This document shows, one piece after another, positions 13,070 through 24,999 of a stretch of DNA of 64,000 nt (its first letter is position 1; every line of letters begins with the position of its first letter). This DNA comes from Ignelater luminosus. Its lineage: Eukaryota; Arthropoda; Insecta; Coleoptera; Elateridae. The notes under the pieces are model-generated. The model made no database searches. It was not told where the DNA came from and worked only from the letters and a program-made list of their open reading frames with translations. The position numbers were made by a program, and so were the translations under genes. The stretch spans positions 1 to 64,000 of the forward strand of contig VTPC01005412.1 of assembly GCA_011009095.1 (NCBI GenBank), given 5' to 3'.

Positions 13070-13708
13070 TTGATTTTTTTCTTACTTACTGAACTGGAAG
13101 AATATTTTAAATTTGAACGTTTTTTCATACCCCAGTCACTTTTTGATGAACTGTGTATGAGGAAGGCCGTTAAATCATCTCTTTATTCCGTATTTCAGAA
13201 GATAACAAAAGATTTGCCCGACTTTAAAAAAAGTTTATTCGTGGTTGATGGAGACTTTCTGCTCCACAAAGTCATTTGGCCGAGTCAAGGTACTTATAAC
13301 GATGTTTTCCAGACATATGCTACTTAAATACATCAAAGTTCACTATGAGAAAAATTGTACCATCGTGTTTGAAGGCTATGAGGAGAGCAGATTGAACATC
13401 AAAAATGCTGAGAGACAGCGCCGTTACCGTTACAAAATCTTTTCTTGGGAAACGAAAGAAATAAGTTTTTTCTGGTGTGTTTACTAGCGGAAAAAATGAA
13501 AGAAAACTCGATGATCATTCTGCAAGCTCCAGACGACGCAGACAGTTTAATCGTCAATACTGCTATTTCATATGCCACAACTAACCCCTCAGTAATAATA
13601 GTTGGAGAGGACGTGGATGTAATGGTCTTGATAGTTACATTAACTCCTGAAGATAAGGACATTTATTTGTTAAATTTCACATTAGTTCAGATAAATATCT
13701 CGAATTAA
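13070..13708 (+). pseudogene. PIN/FEN-like nuclease-fold protein, frameshifted and truncated
   Basis: Three adjoining open stretches on the plus strand, in two frames, together follow the acidic-motif order of PIN/FEN-type nucleases. VVDGDFLLHKVIW is at 13241-13279 and ends in a stop at 13325-13327. CTIVFEGYEES follows in another frame near 13356-13388, with a basic AERQRRYRY run. APDDADSLIVNTAI is at 13526-13567 and IIVGEDVDVMVL at 13598-13633, back in the first frame. The D of VDG, the D/E cluster of APDDAD and the ED-D of GEDVD correspond to metal-binding acidic positions in this fold (family knowledge). Multi-copy insect and cnidarian uncharacterised proteins with this VDG-FDGY-DAD-GEDVD signature exist; their cellular role is not known to me. 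The C-terminal part is missing: the frame stops at 13706-13708, just before the tandem array. It lies inside inverted-repeat arms, so it was probably carried or captured by a mobile element. Confidence 0.75.
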
Positions 13709-13730
13709 ATATGTTGGAACTTATTATTTG

Positions 13731-13846
13731 CGGCGAACTGTTCCTACGGTGAAAATCTATGCGGTGAAACGGGGTCTGCGGCAAACGTCTCCGCGGCAAA
13801 TGACTCGCGGCGAAAGATGCGCGGAGAAAGGTCCCGGTCCGAATGG
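13731..13846 (+). repeat. GC-rich ~15-bp tandem array (CGGCGAA motif)
   Basis: Eight units begin at about 13731, 13747, 13762, 13779, 13794, 13808, 13822 and 13835, each a variant of GCGGCGAAA followed by a variable spacer. Spacing runs 13-17 bases. The array is strikingly GC-rich inside AT-rich DNA. Related words (ATGCGGTAAAAAACGAATCC, 13935-13954) lie at the inner edge of the right arm, and their reverse complement lies in the left arm, so array and arms share sequence. Confidence 0.85.
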
Positions 13847-13869
13847 GTAAGGATGATAGTATGGAAACG

Positions 13870-14283
13870 GGCTCGTTATAAACTTGTATGTCTTGACTCA
13901 ATTAAGCCAATATTAGTCGCAATCATTCATATTTATGCGGTAAAAAACGAATCCAGCCGTCGAAACGACTTTTTTTCGCATTTGAAAATTATAAGTTTTT
14001 TCTTCGCTATTTTGTTTTTAAATTATTGGTTGGTGGTGTGTAAAGACTAAAGACACGGTTTTGTAGAAGATCTTATGCTCTTTCATTTGTTCTTTGAATT
14101 TTTTTACCTACGACTAATATTTACGGAGATATAAGTGAAAAATCGCGCTCAGATCCCTTTCCGCTGCTATTTCCTCAAGATGGCGGACAACGCACACCTC
14201 GGATTCATCAGGACTTTTAGTATGTTGTATAACATGACTAAACAAACATATATGGGAAGAAAAAACTCTGTTCTAATTTTGTC
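13870..14283 (-). repeat. right inverted-repeat arm
   Basis: Reverse complement of the left arm (12408-12797). The innermost ~60 bases match only in parts, for example GACATAC near GAGTCAAG. Similarity is best from 13930 to 14270. Confidence 0.9.
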
Positions 14284-14315
14284 TACGTACGACCCGTATA
14301 ATAATACAGCAATAT

Positions 14316-14392
14316 CTTAGCAAGTTTGAGCGTCATGAATTTGGCACCTTAATCACATTGAATGGGTCAATAATAGTTAAATAATGCATGTA
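14316..14392 (+). repeat. right copy of diverged direct repeat
   Basis: Same-orientation partner of 12292-12380, shortened by an indel of about ten bases. Both copies lie just outside the inverted-repeat arms. Confidence 0.6.
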
Positions 14393-17300
14393 ATTAATTA
14401 AATAACCTCCAACGCAAAGAACTTTATTTGTTATTTAAAAATAACGCAACGTGTAGTGTAGATATGTATTATATCGACCCTTGGATCACTGGTGCCACTG
14501 GGGTTAGCTCACTTACAATTAGTCCAATAAATAAAGATGTTCTGCTAGTAAAACATCAATATTCTTGGCAATAACGTGGGTTCTAAAAAGGTATGCTTAT
14601 GAACAATAAGTTGTTTGTACCTATTTATTATGTTTTCCATACAGAACATTTTAAAACTTCATCTTATTAAGTTTCTTGCAAGTCACAAAACAGAAAATTT
14701 ATAGAGCATTTATGATTGCTCAATCATATTTCCATTTCTTTAAAAATCTGCTATTATTGTTAATAATACATTCAAAAAGTATAAATTTGTTTGTATATTA
14801 ATATAAAGAATGCAGCAGTTTCGAAATACTATCGATAAGTAAAATAATCAAAAGATAAAATTCAAAGATATCAACAACGCTAGATGGAATAATAACGAAG
14901 CGTTAATACTACAGTGAGTAGTAGTGCCTACTTAAAGGTATCATTATTTTGTGTAACAAACCCTGGCCCTGATCTTTCTAATTTACTATTTGGTATTCAG
15001 TACAGCAGCGTAACAACTAGATACAGTTAGATATCAAAAATTGCTTATGTGTTTATTATCTTCTGATACATTTTATTTTAGATTTAGTATATTTACAGAA
15101 ACTTTAATTAAATTGCTTTTTCGTATTCTACACAGTGACCCATTGTTTTTGATATATTCAAAATATATTATATACAGGAACTGAAAACAACTACACATCT
15201 TTTAATCTTGATAATTTTTAGAACCATTTAAATTTTTTCTAAAAAGTTTTTTTTTTCTTTTAACGTGATCAGTAGAATCACAATGTAGTCGACGTCGAAC
15301 TAGACGTTATCGATTTTTTTTTCTTTATATAGGTTTTGTAGATTTTTTGATATCTATGGGTTTGAATTTAAAAAGACCTTCCAGTAAGTACTCCCGAGAC
15401 GTGCAATGGAATCACGCAGCTCTACAGATACGGGTTCGTTCAGACCAAAAAATCACAAACTGTATTTTGTAGTTTATTGATTGTTACCTTATACCAACCA
15501 ATTATTCCACGCTAACACCGCTATGCATTATTGTAGAATTGAGTGCAACATACCCACTTGAAGTGCTTTACCGAATGTGTTTGTGCAAACTTTACAGGGT
15601 GAATCTCGAGCCTATACGGTGGATACACTTTATTGAAGGTGAACAGAACTAATTACAGTAGATCAGTTAATAGGTGCTTTCTAATTTCAGTCGTTTGGTT
15701 TGAGCAATCAATCTGTGTACCTAATATGCATTCTTTTGGCATGTTTCTAAAACTCCTGCTGCAGGTTTCATTCAATTTTAAAGAAACTTTATACCAAACA
15801 GACAAATAAATAGTTTGAAGGTTTTTGTAATAATTACTTGATAAGCATATTGGTATGGTAACAATATAATTTTTTAGCATTTTATTATAGTACTACTCTA
15901 AACAAAAATACTGAGAAGTTGAGTCCTGATTCCCAGAATCCCCTGCTTTTTAGCTGCCATCCTAAGTATACAGTAGTGTATATAAAAATAAAGTATGTGG
16001 TCTCTTGAGAAAACCCTTGTCTCATAATATTGATTTATATCTTTACTGATTTTGCAATATCATCATCCCTAGAATAATGGCTTCATTTTCAGCGTTCTAG
16101 AGTATATGATGTGATCAAAGCCTTCTTAAGGAAAATTTCACGATTCTTTATATATTTATTCTTCTTGTGGATGTCTCAATCTTACTGCCAGATGATGTAA
16201 TTTTGAAAAAATGGAATTTGTAGTAAATGTTCTAAAGACGTACAAGTCTTGGGTTGCCGATAGAACCTCTGAAATTAGAAGTCAGGAACATTGCAGCAAT
16301 TGACCCGTTCTAGCTCCATTAGTGTTCCTGTTAGTATTCAGCTAGAAACGTTGAAGTCCTACTAAAGGTTTTAGATAATAGCTAAGAGATTTGTTGCAGT
16401 TTTCCCAATGCGTACCTTTATTTCAGAAATCTGGAAATTATGACTCATTGAGATTTATCAAAGCTTTTATTGCGTTTGGTTTTGCCTTAGTCTTGCACCA
16501 TTGTTTATCAAGCTTGGGTAAGTATTGGATTTTATTTTTCACTCTTTCAGACTACTCCACTTGCTACTCCAAGATTATCTGCAGTATGAAAACAAAACCT
16601 GTACATTAACTATAGACGTTTTATCTGTAATACATAGTGGAAAAAAACTTTCATGTACCTAAAGGAAGAGTTGGACGGTTACTTTTCGTAATTCTTCACA
16701 CCTCTCTTTTGGATAATAATATGTAGAGAGTTTATGTAGTCAAGATTCAAAAGCGATATATTGGACTAATTGCTGCATTTTGGTAGAATTATTTGCTGTT
16801 ATTATTTTTCTAATATAAGAATGGACTCCTATTTCCCCCCAACCAATCTGCTACCAAATCACCAAATTGCTTGGGCCTTTCTCTAAAGACTGCGAACTGA
16901 TTGGTTTTCTTTTACCTTCAGGGATTAAAGAATCTTGTTGGTAAGAGGGTATTTGGATTTTATATTTTACAGATCCTTGCACTTCTAAAGGGTGTAAACA
17001 ATAAGGCCTCAAAAGCGTAAATGAAATCACAAACATGAACAGTACTGTAATAATATAGTGCAATTCACCAGTGATGATGTGCCTAATAGATCTGAGATGA
17101 ATTCATAGTTCATTTCAAATTTTGTTTCATTTCAAAAACATTTCTCAAATAAAGAAAAAGTCGAACTGTTCTGTAGCGATGTATAATGGGTTGCATTCCC
17201 AATTCTACTAGGCGCGTCATCACTAGCAAATCATTCTGCATGTCATAAAGGAAGATTCAACTTGGAAAGATTTGGTAAAACGTTTACAAATGATCCTCCT

Positions 17301-20300
17301 TGCAGAAAAATTTTATCACGTTGGACACCCTTCGAGAATGTAGTAGAAATGCAATAAATATGAGCATAGTAATATTTAAATAATCCTCATTGGGAATGCT
17401 ACTTAGTTGACATTTCATAGTCGTGTCGATTTTTCTGGTAGTTTGTTAAAGCAGATTTCTTATTTTTGAAAATGTAAAAAGACACTAAACCACTAGCATC
17501 CGTAAACATAAAATGGTATCACTTTAAAATTGTCTTCTGTAAGAACTTTTGCAGGAGGAATAACTGAAACTTTTGGATAAAACAAGTCTTCTTGGACAGC
17601 AGATAACTAAACTCTATGATAGAGTTTTTAATGATAAACTGAAATTTAAACTGAACAGGCTTTTGTTGTTTATTTTCCCCCTTTCTCTTAGTTATAACAT
17701 TTTTTTATTTTTCCTAGGGTTAAGTGCAAGAGCAGTTCATGTCTGAGCGCATCATCTCGACTTCAACCCGTATTAATTTCTTGTTTTGCATTTACATATC
17801 TCGGAAACTTCAAGCCAAATATGCGATAGTTATTTGGCTAAATTTGGTAAAAAATAGTAGAAAGGTTGATATTGTTCAAAATCTGAAAGACTCAAATGGT
17901 GTTTAGAAAGTAAAGAAAATATAAGTTTGTACATTTAAGGAAAGTGAGAGAAGAGCCTTTGGACGGATCTTATGTCATTCTGGAAAACAGAAACAAGTTG
18001 AAAGAACAAAAGAAGAAGAAATAAAGTTTGCTCAAGGAAACAAAAAGAACGGCAGATTTATTCCAAAGGGTATTGGCACTGTTTGTAGAAAATAGAAGGA
18101 AGAAAGAGGTATAGTTAAAAACGATCAAGAAATAAGTATTTCAATGCAGGAGCCGAGATTTCCGATATTGCAAGATACTGATTTTGGAAATTTCAATATA
18201 ACAACGTGCTCAAAAGACATTTTAAAAAACCTTAAAAGAATTAAAACAAAGTAAAACAGAAAAATATATTATCAATTCTGTATTCAGGTCTGATACAATT
18301 CTTGCCAATCGAATTCTGCAATAAATTACAGTTAGTAGGATAATTCTGAGGAAGTTGCCTTGGAAAGTACTAGTATGTATAACTTTCATTTTCCTATGAT
18401 TCATGCACAAAATCAGTTTGTAACATACTAAATAATGCGTTTTAAATTTTTTCTTAATTTTGATGATAACAAACAAAACTTGATACAAGATAAATTTCAT
18501 CTTTTATTAGTTGCTAAAAGAATTAAAGTGTTTTTTCAAATTTGTAAACCTGGAAGCAAACAGCGAACTTAAAAATTTCACTGCATTCTAGGTAAACCAC
18601 AAAATACATCATCTGCGAATATCTTTGATGCACTACTTTACGTAAAATGATAAAAAACCTGAATGTCTAGATTGGTTTCTCACTTTTTTTAACCACCAGG
18701 AAAATATTATCCTCTCTATTTATTTTAACTGTTAACCTGCTAGTCATGTGGTTTTATTATGTAAAGTAAAAACAGGTCACTTTTTTGAGAACTTATTCGT
18801 AATTATACGGCATTCAGTTGATGTTTTAAAACCTAGTGGGAAGGTCAAATTCGATGCGCGTTACTCTTTACTGATGCAAATTAAAAACCGCTCGTTAACG
18901 ACGTCTTGTAGAAAGTTGTTTTACTATACAATTTTTTTCTTCTTCTGTTTATTTTGTCTTAAAAAAGTTTTTGTTGTGCATGTGTGTACCGGTAATTAGT
19001 GCAGTGTCGTGTTAATATACATTTACATTTTTTGGTTGCATTTAAGGATTTTTTATTTGCAGGTGGGATTTTGATTTTATTTATTCGTTTTGTTAATTAG
19101 CAATTTAGGTTAATCAAAAAACCTTTTAAAGGTTAGCATTCATTTTACTTTTATTTCAATTTACTTACTTATGTATTTTATGTTTTTGTTTTGTTTAAAT
19201 GTCTACCTTAATGGCATATTAATCGTGGGTAGTCTTAAGAAAATAACAAATATAAGACATTTTTATGTGATACAAAACACTTTTAGTTTTTCAAAATTTA
19301 GAATCTTACATAATTATTGAAGATTGCATAAAATCTTAACACCAAAAACGTTTGAGTTATAACCGACATCCCACGGAAATTGAGAAAATTTCCTTATTTT
19401 GTAAGAACCAACTCAAAGCGTTGTGAAATATAGAATCTGTATTTTGATTCTCAGCAATAAAAGACTTTTTTTTGAAAATCACATTTTTTTATAAAGCAAA
19501 AGTTAATTCAAGTCATTAATAATTCTAATGTTGACATTTTATAATTATGCAAAATGCCTGTTTTGATTAGGATTTCTATTGATATTTTAAAATAAAATTA
19601 ATCTAACTAATTGTATTTTAACCTAAAGTGAATTTGCCATTAATCATTTCACTGTTTCTATTTTTTCCACAACGAATTGCAAAATAATGTCTATGGATTC
19701 AGTATATTTCCACAAATCTTCACGACAAATGACCTTGTAAAGTTCAGCAAAGTAGTTATTACTGACACATTTTTAGATTTTACACTACATATGTATAGTT
19801 TATTCTTCATGCTGATATTCAAAAAATGAATGAAAGTATACAAGGAAGAACTTTTGACCATAAAATGATAAAAGAGAGAAATTACCATAAGTATAATAAA
19901 AGGCAAGGCACTGCTGAAACAAAGGACCGTATAATTACAGACATTTTGTCACCTCGAGCTAAAAAACTTATTACTGGAGTGTGAAGAAATGATCATCATA
20001 AAGCTGTGAAGTATGCATTTTGCGCGCATCTTATAAACCTTTTAAATGTAGCTGATGGCAAATCTATAACAAAAAGGTGCTTGTCTTTTTTGGTTTTAAT
20101 TTTTTTACTGGTCACGATATCCTACATTATTTAAATTCGGATAGTAGCTGTATCTTTGCATATTATTCTTGTAGAGGGCATATCTAATATCTAATCGGCA
20201 TACAAATCTACAGGAAGTTTGCTATCAATGCCAGTGCAATATTATTGCTAGACTAAGTGACGTAAGAGAAAACATTTGATCAGTTGTAATAAAAATTAAT

Positions 20301-20367
20301 AAACTACCAAAATAACAACTTTAATTGCTAATCTCTTAATCTAACGCAAAATTAGTTTTGTATTTTT
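14393..20367. other. AT-rich non-coding DNA, no gene supported
   Basis: Only short unmatched frames occur. The minus strand from ~16640 to 17060 stays fairly open across several frames and might be a very old coding relic, but no motif identifies it. A frame at 17724-17906 follows a TATATC-like phrase common in insect repeats. Confidence 0.45.
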
Positions 20368-20459
20368 CACCGAATGCCTTATGTCAATGAGGTCAATGGT
20401 GAAATCTGATACTAAATTGAACTCAAACGTGAAATACCTAGTAGAGAATGCATTCGGTG
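20368..20459 (+). repeat. 10-bp inverted repeat pair, ~90-bp span
   Basis: CACCGAATGC at 20368-20377 is the exact reverse complement of 20450-20459. It could be a very small inverted-repeat element or chance. Confidence 0.35.
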
Positions 20460-21189
20460 TCAACAAAAATAGCAGCACTTTCCTTATTATTATTTCTTAA
20501 AGTAAAACAAAAATAAAACTTGGCAATCGTTATAGATATTTACTTGAAACTGAAAATGACATCAATGCCTCTTTACAGCATCTTCGTCTACGCCAACCAG
20601 AACCGATCTAAACTAGATAAGAGCGAATTTTCTTGTTTTCAATGTCATTGGAGTCTTTTAGAAAATAAGCTTTTTACAAATATCGGTTGCAGTTTGAAAT
20701 TAGCGAGAAAATAAAAAAGCGATATTACAATTTTCAAAAGTCACCAAAAAAACGGCTTGCTATAATATCAACCTTCTTCTAGATAGACTAAATAGATTTG
20801 CAGTATAATAAATCTTGGTACGAACAGGATTTTATAAATATAGAACGGTTCAGGATTTCGTTCTGATTTCACTGGGAAAAATACACAAAATGTTTTATTT
20901 AAAAGTTCTAAATTGATAACTTTTCTAGCTCCAGTTAAGCAATTACTCATAGAAAAATTGAAACTACATCAAATAATGGTATTTATTAACTATATTATAC
21001 TATAACTATATATAAAGGTTCTTTTTTTATTTTAAAAGATCTTTGAAAAATGGGCATGTTCTCGATGGTGATTATGCCCCAAAACCAAATCATCTCAAAC
21101 TTAAAATGGTTGTAACACCTCAACAATCTTTGTGATCTTTATAACTTTAGTCTACCTAGATCTTGGCCACATTGCGTCCAAGCGTTTCC
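20460..21189. other. AT-rich non-coding DNA, no gene seen
   Basis: Two frames of 60-64 codons (20520-20714 plus, 20768-20950 minus) have no recognisable features. Confidence 0.45.
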
Positions 21190-22262
21190 CTTTTTTCTAA
21201 CTTTCTTTGAATAGAAAAAGGTGTGTGGTGCCCGCGGCTCGGAGTTTCCTGTTGCATTTTTGAAAACACTTCCAAACGAACCAGCCATGGTTGCCCTCTA
21301 CTGACTTTCTCACCAAATAAAATGTGAATTCAGGTGGGGCTGCTTCTGCCAAAAGAGTACCTGCGGTGGCCCAAGGTCGGATCTCACCCTCCAGTAACCT
21401 TTTTAATGGACCTAAATACAAACTGATCGGGATTTTCTAGCGATTATTCTGGAAATGGATCTTGTTCTGACTTTTAACGAGCTACCTACGGTTGCCTAAG
21501 GTTGTACATTAATTCAATTAACTTTCTCAGTAAAAAATCATGAATATCCTCTAACAGGACACTTTTGGTAGCTCAAAAAATGATTTTTGCCCTGTAGTAA
21601 CCTTGTTAATGAACCAAAATAGAAGCCAATACGAATTTACTAGTGGTTGTTCTAAAAACGAGCTCGGCTAGGTTTTTGGCCTTTAGTAACCTTTTTAACT
21701 AATATAAATAGAAGTTGATCGGAATTTTCTGTTGGTTGTTTTCGTACATTACCTTTCATTAACCTCAATAAATAAAATACAAACTCAGTCAGGGCTACAC
21801 GTTTCAACAGGACATTCGTGGTAGCTCAAAGTCGGGCTTCGCCTTCTAGTAATCTTGTTAACGAATCTAAATACAAACCAATTGAAATCCCTTGTTGGTT
21901 GTTCTGGAAACGGTCCGGCTTTGACCGCTAACGAGCAACCTAGGTCGCCCAAGGTTGTGCTCTATCTCAACAAACTAAACTTTTTTACCGGATCTAATTA
22001 CAAAACAATTGGAATTTTCTGTTGATTATTCTGGAAACGGGTGGTCGGGCTCCCCAGGGCCATCTGCCGTGGCCTAAGGTCATGCGTTACCTTCCATTAA
22101 TTTTCTCAACGAATAAAATGCGAGCTTGGGTGGTGGGGCTTCTCCTTCTAACACGCCATCTGCGGTGGGTCAAGATTAGGCTTTGCTTTTTTGTAATTTT
22201 CATAATGAACCTAAATATAAACCAATCGGAATTTTTCTTCCGTTGGTTTGTATATTGGTGAA
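21190..22262 (+). repeat. diverged tandem satellite, unit ~200-225 bp
   Basis: The same ordered set of words recurs through the block. (a) AGTAACCTTTTTAATGA at about 21393, 21597, 21685, 21848, 21967 and 22193. (b) CTAAATACAAACCAAT. (c) GGAATTTTCTGTTGGTTGTT and CTGGAAACGG. (d) ACCTACGGTTGCC followed by AAGGTTGT. (e) TTAACTTTCTCA then AATAAAATG. (f) CTGCGGTGGCCCAAGGTCGG. Complete units are about 203-226 bases; shorter intervals (about 89, 119 and 163) look like units with internal deletions. Roughly five to six units are present and none is intact. Open frames inside (21197-21421 minus, 22022-22261 plus) are by-products of the higher GC content. Confidence 0.85.
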
Positions 22263-22568
22263 AGACATCAATAGTTTAAAAATAAAAGAAAATGTCTGAC
22301 GTTGAAGCCAAGTTTACACCAGCCTGTAAAGGTTGTAAAGATAGATATACACAGAAAGTACGCCGATGTTGAAGTGAAATAAGTCAGCTTGAAAAGAAAG
22401 CAAGCTTCATAAATGTTGACAAGATTCTAAAGGTGATTGTTATATACAGAATGAATTATCAGCAAAGCATTGAACTTCACTATTTGAGTGTAAGGTTTAT
22501 TACTGTAAAAACTTTTGCGTCTCTATTATTTCCAAAACAGTTTGAGAAATTAGTTGTTTCTATAACAA

Positions 22569-22640
22569 GAGTGTAAAGTGAAGATTCTTGAACGGGTAGG
22601 AAGAAGAACCTCACGATTTCAAAAAAGACACTTTACACTC
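22569..22640 (+). repeat. 72-bp unit with perfect 12-bp inverted ends
   Basis: GAGTGTAAAGTG at 22569-22580 is the exact reverse complement of CACTTTACACTC at 22629-22640. It may be a tiny inverted-repeat element or a hairpin-forming transcript. Confidence 0.5.
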
Positions 22641-24941
22641 GAGCTATACACAATATTTTTTGCAGGACCGTATTTTAAGTAAAAAAAGTAAAAAAAAAAC
22701 CATTGACGGAAGATTAAAAAATGAAGTTAGCCAAGATCATAAGTCAGTATTATGAATTCATTATAACATCGATACGTCAAGTTTATTAAAAATGTTTATA
22801 ATGGTCAACTTTTGGCATTGACAACTAGTTGTAAGTAACTAACTTTAGAAGCGGTCGTGGAAGAAAAATCTTATGATTCGCAACCCTATCAAGAGAAACT
22901 TTGGCGGGGAGCAAAAATTCTAACACCTTGTACATCAAGAATAGTATGCACTACTATCTCAAAACTAAACTAAAATTAGACATTATACTCTACGCTCTTC
23001 AGACAGTTTTAAATTAAAAAAATAAATTATTGGTTTGTATAGAGCAATTGAGTGATACGATCTGCTTTCTCTCAAATACGTATACATGTTTTTTATTTTT
23101 AATTAGAAGCTGATAAATTTCGTTTTATTTTTAAACAAGGTTAAACCGGAACTACAGAAAAATAATGTAGATGTTAAAATTACACATTCTAAATAAGTAT
23201 TTATGACAAGGACAGTATGTTCTTGCTCACGTCGGGAGAAGAATTAATTGGAAAAGCATTGCTGGAGTATCAATGATGTGGGTTTGATCTCTAGGCGAAT
23301 CCTAATTTTTCAATATGTACAACTTAACTTGTAGTATAACAATTTACTTAATTTTATTTCAGAAGGAAAAGTTCATAAAATATTAAACTTAACGTTAGTA
23401 TTCATACAGATCTATGTATCTTCTCAAGAAAAAGTTTAACTGAAAGTCATATGTGATAAAGAAAACAGTAGAAGAACATCATGTATAGAAAGTGCCAAAA
23501 ATTAAAAGTGATATAATAATCAAAAATAAAAAATGCAATATAAGTACTTTCAATAATAAATAAATGTGTTCCCAGAAGATCATTAGTGTAACTATACATG
23601 TAGATTTACATATTTTTAAAATTCAGACAACGCTTATCTGATACAATTATCCTTCATCTTATGCCTTATTACCTCAAAAGGTACTACGTGATTTATAATG
23701 CATGTGGGTTTAATTAAAATAATATTCAGAAAATAACAGTAAATCTCTTATTATTGCTACAACTGTCACATTCATGAAATTTTAGTAAAGAACAGACCTT
23801 TTTGTAGTATAAATTTTAATAACCTCAGAAAAAACTTGAAGTCCACAATGAGAATAATTTCTTTTGAATTAGAATTCAACTAAAATCGTGACTAGAAGGT
23901 TATGCAAAAATAATCTAATAAAATTAACTTCGTTCAAGTTGCTTCTAGTGCTTCTTACATTTATTATTATATACCCATAGACCTGTCATGTTTCCAGACT
24001 ACAGTATGTTACGGTTATCATTTCAATCCTTTATAATTGAACGTAAACCTGCTGGTATTATTTTAATTTTTTATTGAGAATTGCGCTTGTCTATAAGAGT
24101 TATGTTGTGATGATAAAATCGATACGCGTGTTTTGCAATGTTTAAACCCATATTTCACCTACGAGCTATGGTAAATGCATGCAACAGTAGGCAACAACCT
24201 TTTTAGTATGAAATTCCGTTATTAATATTAACAAGCTCTTTATTGTAGGTTTTATCTCTAAAACCATAAAGATTAAAATTAGAAATAAACTGTTGCTATA
24301 CGATATGTACTTAAAACTAATCGAATCATTTGTCAATTTCCCTTTCAGAAGCATTCTCATTCTTAATTAAGCTTTTACCTTTTCTACCTACATCAATTTA
24401 AAAGCTTTGTTGGAAAGTGTTGAGTTTGCATTGTTTGTTACCGTTTTATAATTACTAGGATTGTGGTAAGTTTTTTTAGTACTAATCAGAATGTTCCCTA
24501 AATTCTAGTGAAAGCAAGAACTTGTGAAGGAAGTTCTACCTGTCTAAACCTCTAAACATTCGAAGCGGTTGATTAACTTCAGTGAAACTTAATACATAAT
24601 ATACTACTTTTAGTTTTTATAAGATAATTTAACCTGAAAATAAATAATAAAAAAAGGAAAAATATTTACTATGTGATTTCTACATTATTTATTTTATATT
24701 TGTACATTTGTTTTTTCAAGCATGTTATTACTTCATTTCGGGCTTTTTTAATTCGTATTCTGAAATAAATTATATTAGAAGTCCTTATAACTCCGTAAGA
24801 GTTGTTTCAGCAGTCTGAAGTGAATTCGTTTTAAGTATGATAATATATATGAGAATTCTTAAATAAATGTGATTTAACTTATTATTTTTTGCATATTGCA
24901 TATTTAAGTTTTACAAAGTTGATAAATGTAGGGAAATTTTG
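22641..24941. other. AT-rich non-coding DNA, no gene seen
   Basis: Nothing supported. GGGTTTGATCTC at ~23279 faintly resembles a polymerase III B box, but no matching A box was found. Confidence 0.5.
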
Positions 24942-24999
24942 GACCTTGGACAGGATTCGAACCTATTAACCAAATGTTGCAAATTGTCACGGCCGAGGT
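24942..24999 (-). other. tRNA-like T-arm and acceptor fold, possible tRNA or SINE relic
   Basis: On the minus strand a canonical B-box/T-loop GGTTCGAATCC sits in a five-pair T stem. It is followed by CCAAGGT, which pairs with ACCTCGG at the 5' end in six of seven positions. The unit is only 58 bases. No D-arm or A box and no clear anticodon arm are present, so it is not a functional tRNA. A decayed tRNA gene or tRNA-derived SINE fragment fits best. Confidence 0.4.

Larger units (their letters stand above)
12408..14283 (+). mobile_element. long-inverted-repeat element carrying a PIN/FEN-like pseudogene
   Basis: Arms of ~390-410 bp at the two ends are reverse complements of each other with scattered mismatches and indels. 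They enclose about 1.07 kb containing a broken PIN/FEN-like reading frame and a GC-rich tandem array. Long inverted arms around a non-transposase cargo recall foldback-type or non-autonomous DNA transposons, but I recognise no transposase and no clean short target duplication, so the superfamily is unknown. The outer limits are where similarity fades and could be off by some tens of bases. Confidence 0.75.

Noticed and set aside
16640-17063. Fairly open minus-strand region that could be a retroelement relic
   Set aside because: No RT, RNase H, integrase or protease motif appears in any frame.
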